Of a stretch of 64,000 nucleotides of DNA, positions 63,101-64,000 are shown one piece after another. The notes beneath the pieces are model-generated. The model was given only the letters and a program-made list of their open reading frames with translations, was not told where the DNA came from and did no database searches. Source of the DNA: Prochilodus magdalenae (lineage: Eukaryota; Chordata; Actinopteri; Characiformes; Prochilodontidae); contig JAMWET010001278.1 in NCBI GenBank assembly GCA_024036415.1, positions 689,501 to 753,500 of the forward strand. The letters run 5' to 3'. The stretch's first letter is position 1; the number at the start of each line of letters is the position of its first letter. The position numbers were made by a program, and so were the translations under genes.

Positions 63101-64000
63101 CTATTACATGAACAGGTGTTGAAATATTTACACCTGAAACACACTCCACTGCTCTCAGAGTAACATCCTTATGCTCTACGCCAAGGACATTGGCAACTGT
63201 CAGACTGATAGATACATTACCAGAGCTGTTGGTCAGGAGCTTAAAGTGTTCACCATCACCAACTGTTCCATTAAATCCATCATGGTGAACAAGCCAATGA
63301 TATGTCAAGTTAGAGCCATGTTTTACAAAGGCGGTCAAAGTGATGGTCTCCTTTGTGGGAAAGTATCGCATAGATTTTAGAACCTGGCCTGTAATTTGAA
63401 CCCCCTGTATTCTCTCAACAACCTCAATTGAAGTTGAGGTTTCCAATTTACTGACACGGTTCTGTGCCATAAGTTTAATCTTAAAGTTCCCTGCTGTGGC
63501 AAACACAAATCTGTACTCCAGGGTTCCAAGTTTTGATGGAAAGATGGGATCCACTGTCCAATAAAATCTTATACCATCCACAACATTGCAAACAGCAGTG
63601 AACACTGCCTCTTGGCCTGCTTCCACATATGGCTGATTAGTATGGATTACTAGAGTGGATATAGGAACTTGCACATCCACATCAGTATCCATAAACTCTT
63701 GACTGACTGCATTAAAAACTGACGCAGTGACACGAAACTTCCCCGCTGAAGCGAAAGCATGTGACTGATTTTGGCCTTCCTTCTTTGGAGAGCCATCACC
63801 AAAGTCCCACTCAACAACTCCATTATCCTGATACGGTTTAGTCCAAAAGGAATAAGACTGATTGATGGCAAGTGCGTCAGAGATACCTTCATGTTGGATG
63901 GATAACTTTAATACAGGCCTTTGAACAAAAATAGTTGCTTTGGCTCTTTTGCTGCTGACTTGATTATGTGTGATCAGCATGATTTCATGCATGCCTTCCT
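37294..64000 (-). CDS. pkd1: Polycystin-1, 3' part: 32 coding exons (15-46 equivalents), 5' end beyond window
   Basis: Polycystin-1 is a very large cilium/plasma-membrane receptor-like protein that partners polycystin-2. The 32 exons total 9005 nt, about 3000 residues plus stop, and every splice phase matches. Domain order is: eight PKD repeats (61850-63950), REJ region (57000-61850), linker/GAIN-like region, GPS with the HLT cleavage tripeptide (54005-54013), first membrane helix and PLAT (51955-52674), further helices, an extracellular loop between helices 6 and 7, helices 7-11, and a tail with a coiled coil near 37744-37866. Landmarks such as AKEEARKV, EPQDYEMVEFLIKRLKLWMG and FRHRVRFEGME identify PKD1 rather than PKD1-like paralogues. 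The gene looks functional. Teleost a/b paralogue status is not resolved. Confidence 0.97.
38169..38715 (+). mobile_element. Tc1/mariner-like transposon relic, internally deleted
   Basis: The ends TACACTCATCCTCAAAATAA and (inverted) TACACTCATCATCAAAAAAA form terminal inverted repeats bounded by TA. Inside, a frame reads MFSDESRF-CCGGDDQRI with an upstream WSDSEWQQA, the region around the second catalytic Asp of Tc1-type transposases. The rest of the transposase is missing or broken. It lies in the intron between the last two pkd1 exons. Confidence 0.8.
38956..39270 (-). CDS. pkd1: pkd1 exon 45 equivalent: last helix and start of tail
   Basis: LFSGSVEGFRTMWQ, the final helix IYCVSVFGVGFWLLGRLCGA, then YRPSVEPQDYEMVEFLIKRL and LWMGLSKAKE, nearly invariant in PKD1. 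Donor GTACAC. Confidence 0.96.
39421..39555 (-). CDS. pkd1: pkd1 exon 44 equivalent: membrane helix 10
   Basis: GALRFVRRWVVFGKVLRQ then CGVFLLFMLLLLLFSHTGS, donor GTACTT. Confidence 0.94.
39927..40214 (-). CDS. pkd1: pkd1 exon 43 equivalent: membrane helices 7-9
   Basis: ALLLLFSVCILSAELWAML, LLQLLLALLSLAAASLRLCF and QLSAVLLTLLVLQ. The FTDFHSAALLAQRSS loop is retained. Confidence 0.95.
40857..41031 (-). CDS. pkd1: pkd1 exon 42 equivalent: extracellular loop
   Basis: TQAVLVEFTQYHRETGLFVP to GLDLNIALT, donor GTACAG. The TQAV-VEFTQY motif matches the conserved RAVFLELTRY segment. Confidence 0.93.
41133..41390. mobile_element. MITE-like fragment, copy C of the dispersed family
   Basis: It begins TACTGTGCAGAAGTCAGAGA then CCACC, matching the ends of copies A and B. 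The far end was not found. It lies in a pkd1 intron. Confidence 0.45.
41411..41850 (-). mobile_element. 3' end of a retroelement with (GATTT)n tail
   Basis: Read on the minus strand, GTGACAATAAAAGTGATTTG runs into GATTT pentamers, the tailed 3' end typical of teleost LINE/SINE families. No reverse transcriptase is visible. The upstream limit is approximate and it lies in a pkd1 intron. Confidence 0.5.
41957..42079 (-). CDS. pkd1: pkd1 exon 41 equivalent: extracellular loop
   Basis: SRSKPQSCMVSQTEEKLLGN to LSGLQTAHWITA, donor GTGAGT. It corresponds to the LHNWLDN region. Confidence 0.85.
42322..42454 (-). CDS. pkd1: pkd1 exon 40 equivalent: extracellular loop
   Basis: CGGNTEEVLEYDLSSMMFTA to SNHTSSLLP, split Trp codon at donor GTAAGA. 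It is poorly conserved and was placed by phase and position. Confidence 0.8.
42562..42674 (-). CDS. pkd1: pkd1 exon 39 equivalent: extracellular loop
   Basis: WKEAWQWMDQSLITHLHQNV to RVQSKN, donor GTGAGT. It corresponds to the EELWPWM region of PKD1. Confidence 0.88.
42931..43085 (-). CDS. pkd1: pkd1 exon 38 equivalent: membrane helix 6
   Basis: NCLVYMMLLLVVLMVNYQEN is the helix; the RLLQSAVKRSI segment starts the extracellular loop. Confidence 0.92.
43244..43422. mobile_element. Palindromic MITE in a pkd1 intron
   Basis: TTCCCAACCCTGGTCTAGGA and GCCCTGCCTGGCACAT at the left pair with ATGTGCAGGGCAGGGG and GATCAGGGTTGGGA at the right. It is about 180 bp long, nearly a full inverted repeat, and matches a common teleost foldback element. 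Confidence 0.75.
43730..43915 (-). CDS. pkd1: pkd1 exon 37 equivalent: cytoplasmic loop
   Basis: ALYLAAVVKPVDPEVEDRLA then VRPPCGYSLLQAKEEARKVR, strongly conserved in PKD1. Donor GTGAGC. Confidence 0.95.
44334..44536 (-). CDS. pkd1: pkd1 exon 36 equivalent: membrane helices 4 and 5
   Basis: WVLAVVYLLVVLMLGTCLAM and VLMWLISAVSAFLTSVLLLE, ending in the conserved EPLK before GTGAGC. Confidence 0.95.
44537..47264. other. Largest pkd1 intron in the window
   Basis: No exon recognised. A degenerate SINE-like head (GAGTTTAAATCCC) near 46700 and an inverted MITE terminus (TTTTTGTGCAGTACTATAG) near 47240 suggest repeat debris. Confidence 0.5.
47265..47431 (-). CDS. pkd1: pkd1 exon 35 equivalent: cytoplasmic loop
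   Basis: QDRSCSEWSELSGDKPMYEG to CSITSNTRI plus one base before GTGAGT. Confidence 0.85.
47592..47703 (-). CDS. pkd1: pkd1 exon 34 equivalent: acidic cytoplasmic loop
   Basis: DEELGSASTDPFLSSTSSGP to DETSLSD, donor GTGAGT. Ser/Thr/Asp-rich. Confidence 0.85.
48077..48112. repeat. (TA)n microsatellite
   Basis: Uninterrupted TA run in a pkd1 intron. Confidence 0.95.
48270..48580. mobile_element. Degenerate DNA-transposon-type repeat
   Basis: TTTTAGTACACCTGGTAGGT near the left and AATGGCCAATGAGTATACCT at the right resemble the ends of a widespread teleost element. It is heavily diverged. Confidence 0.35.
48628..48812 (-). CDS. pkd1: pkd1 exon 33 equivalent: cytoplasmic loop
   Basis: SVDQWASNDSIFGLPELMGP to HAPLFS plus one base before GTGTGT. 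The acceptor is TAGCAG, so the exon may begin at 48812 or 48809. Confidence 0.85.
48910..48974 (-). CDS. pkd1: pkd1 exon 32 equivalent: cytoplasmic loop
   Basis: A 65-nt exon, ESLGSLKLQSELFRTSNMGN, ending in a split codon before GTACAG. Confidence 0.8.
49795..49947 (-). CDS. pkd1: pkd1 exon 31 equivalent: cytoplasmic loop
   Basis: 51 codons, VLMELSLPPSPVSDTVEMDV to SSPFT, acceptor TTCCAG, donor GTGAGC. Ser/Pro-rich, low conservation. Confidence 0.85.
50099..50222 (-). CDS. pkd1: pkd1 exon 30 equivalent: third membrane helix; likely GC donor
   Basis: PETILVGMTVAVVMFPLQSL to FRMTKSK. Homology and phase require the exon to end at AAG followed by GCATGG (50098-50093), a GC donor. No GT donor nearby gives phase 0. 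Confidence 0.85.
50835..51045 (-). CDS. pkd1: pkd1 exon 29 equivalent: second membrane helix
   Basis: HLWVSLWERPAHSNFSRAQR then CALLLHLYLAGGAVWYGAV, a helix with the conserved AVWYGAV end. Confidence 0.95.
51955..52098 (-). CDS. pkd1: pkd1 exon 28 equivalent: PLAT domain end
   Basis: GLDPSWYLQHVVVWDMQ and FFFLVEDWLSVENDKNAGMV close the PLAT domain. The donor is GTAAGG. Confidence 0.95.
52181..52348 (-). CDS. pkd1: pkd1 exon 27 equivalent: PLAT domain
   Basis: SAHVGISLYGLNKSGSRHLQ, FQRNSLDDFQV and GEIWKICIWHDNT: classic PLAT/LH2 beta-sandwich segments on the cytoplasmic side. Confidence 0.96.
52479..52674 (-). CDS. pkd1: pkd1 exon 26 equivalent: first membrane helix and PLAT start
   Basis: NVVVGIVCGVLLLIHLLVGL is the first transmembrane helix. 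It is followed by HKLDHLESLRLSCIPLCGQ and the PLAT start YHYRVLVKTGWQRGAG. Donor GTGAGT. Confidence 0.95.
53077..53640. mobile_element. Non-autonomous DNA element with long inverted arms, copy 2
   Basis: The left arm TAGTACTACAGTACAATTGC and GACTGCAGTCCATCTG is inverted at the right as CAGGTGGACTACTGTCGTAA and TTGTAGAACTA. The inner GTGGGTGGTGGATCATTC and GTTAGTGTGTGTTGTGCTG match copy 1 at 31110. It lies in the pkd1 intron after the GPS exon and lacks the 14-bp minisatellite. Confidence 0.75.
53951..54203 (-). CDS. pkd1: pkd1 exon 25 equivalent: GPS autoproteolysis site
   Basis: Contains HWSTEGVSV then HCLTQHLTLFGASLF. Autoproteolysis of polycystins occurs between Leu and Thr of HLT, encoded at 54005-54013. 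Donor GTGCGT. Confidence 0.95.
54331..54481 (-). CDS. pkd1: pkd1 exon 24 equivalent
   Basis: GPGKINSGQVNVSVSDQQG to EETIFLTP, split Leu codon at the donor GTAAGT. Confidence 0.9.
54828..55433 (-). CDS. pkd1: pkd1 exon 23 equivalent: GAIN-like region
   Basis: 606 nt, beginning SNSMTAAQKS and containing FQIPPALSSQLSKESEDVFQ and PEGLPITIANLTSDTAIHVT. Ends LIQ plus one base. The second-largest internal exon here, as in human PKD1. Confidence 0.94.
55620..56090. mobile_element. Transposon fragments (Tc1-like plus a second element)
   Basis: AACAGGTGTACAAATCAAGC, followed by GAGCTCAGTGA and CATAGGAT, matches the 5' part of a Tc1-like element common in fish. From about 55900, GGCTGACATCCATATGGTCT and TGGCTATTTGGTTACTGTGG match another common teleost repeat. 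Both are truncated and sit in one pkd1 intron. Confidence 0.5.
56345..56489 (-). CDS. pkd1: pkd1 exon 22 equivalent
   Basis: AVPSELQCVDCQSRAVEATH to GRNILTVL plus one base before GTAAGT. The VPSEL motif is conserved in polycystin-1. Confidence 0.9.
56901..57035 (-). CDS. pkd1: pkd1 exon 21 equivalent
   Basis: 45 codons, LEAVSVQDFEDRVQMRGNVT to SALAHST, donor GTATGT, acceptor TTTTGCCCAG. Confidence 0.88.
57828..57978 (-). CDS. pkd1: pkd1 exon 20 equivalent
   Basis: NLAVVFPVNDQVTTAWLKKK to ISLLNQ, donor GTGAGG. 151 nt, phase 2 to 0. Confidence 0.9.
58104..58335 (-). CDS. pkd1: pkd1 exon 19 equivalent: REJ region
   Basis: Completes the Gly codon of SGWADEDRESAQMMYSLQVA and includes PLGIVRMRDNASIITLMVQV. 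Ends LRR split before GTATGC. Confidence 0.92.
58940..59310. repeat. 24-bp minisatellite, about 15 units
   Basis: Unit consensus is ACTCAGACTGATACACTGAG plus AAAG, with many substitutions between units. The unit is a multiple of three and free of stops in frames on both strands, so it yields chance open frames. It lies in the pkd1 intron between the exons at 58335 and 59885. Confidence 0.95.
59885..60167 (-). CDS. pkd1: pkd1 exon 18 equivalent: REJ region
   Basis: FKWTAENTVGDIL, then VIRPDVLMAGSKYIFTLNV and GLASIALKLSSPPQGGSC, ending SFSCS plus one base before GTAAGT. 283 nt, phase 0 to 1. Confidence 0.92.
60263..60400 (-). CDS. pkd1: pkd1 exon 17 equivalent: REJ region
   Basis: 46 codons, VKIYETEVIPVAVKCVSCSQ to LCNGSVK. 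Acceptor CACTCAG, donor GTATTA. The paired cysteines fit the REJ module. Confidence 0.88.
60508..60681 (-). CDS. pkd1: pkd1 exon 16 equivalent: REJ region
   Basis: Reads LILPKHSLEPGSVYQFTLTV, a REJ hallmark, and ends TEQS before GTGAGT. The acceptor is a run of CAG triplets, so the exact first codon (60681 or 60678) is ambiguous; both keep phase 0. Confidence 0.9.
61383..64000 (-). CDS. pkd1: pkd1 exon 15 equivalent (partial): PKD repeats and REJ start
   Basis: A large exon open to the window edge, ending QFQWDFTV before GTACGT. Counted from the Met at 63992, PKD repeats span roughly residues 29-110, 111-192, 193-285, 286-368, 369-458, 459-543, 544-629 and 630-716. The canonical WDFGDGS is kept in the first; other repeats are diverged (HWDWTV, RWDFGDS). 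REJ begins near residue 717 (KLECKQPRVTLIQDQ). There are many N-x-S/T sites, as expected for an ectodomain. Confidence 0.96.

Noticed and set aside
37294..64000. PKD1-like paralogues (PKD1L1/L2/L3) or PKDREJ instead of PKD1
   Set aside because: The FRHRVRFEGME tail, the AKEEARKV loop, the C-terminal coiled coil and the exon pattern are those of PKD1.

Overview
The window comes from a vertebrate, almost certainly a teleost fish. It carries long intron-rich genes with canonical GT-AG boundaries, many (TG)n, (GATA)n-type and (AAT)n microsatellites, and dispersed DNA-transposon relics and MITE-like repeats of the kind common in fish. Several repeats resemble families I associate with otophysan fish (catfishes, characins), but that narrower placement is only a guess.

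Two conserved genes face each other tail to tail. On the plus strand, the last four coding exons of a thyroid hormone receptor alpha gene (thra; a or b paralogue not resolved) lie at 1104-11568. They encode the end of the hinge and the whole ligand-binding domain, and the DNA-binding-domain exons lie before the window. The stop codon is followed by a long gene-poor stretch that may be a very long 3' UTR, perhaps to a polyadenylation signal near 23194.

On the minus strand, the 3' two thirds of a polycystin-1 gene (pkd1) run from the window edge at 64000 down to a stop at 37294. I could place 32 exons whose phases join without a break. They give about 3000 residues: eight PKD repeats, REJ region, GPS cleavage site, PLAT domain, eleven-helix membrane region and a coiled-coil cytoplasmic tail. 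By length, phase and content they correspond one to one with human PKD1 exons 15-46.

Between the two genes (about 11.6-37.3 kb) I find no intact gene. The stretch holds an old tandem duplication (12.75-13.4 kb), several MITE or transposon relics, microsatellites, and a decayed three-exon fragment of a pepsin/cathepsin-type aspartic protease gene on the minus strand at 33.2-34.0 kb. Introns of both genes hold minisatellites: a 39-bp array in thra and a 24-bp array in pkd1. I see no CRISPR array, operon, prophage or other microbial system, and nothing that I would call a new biological system. The most useful oddities are a predicted GC-AG intron in pkd1, the splice-site-like 39-bp minisatellite in thra, the protease pseudogene, and the thra-pkd1 linkage itself.
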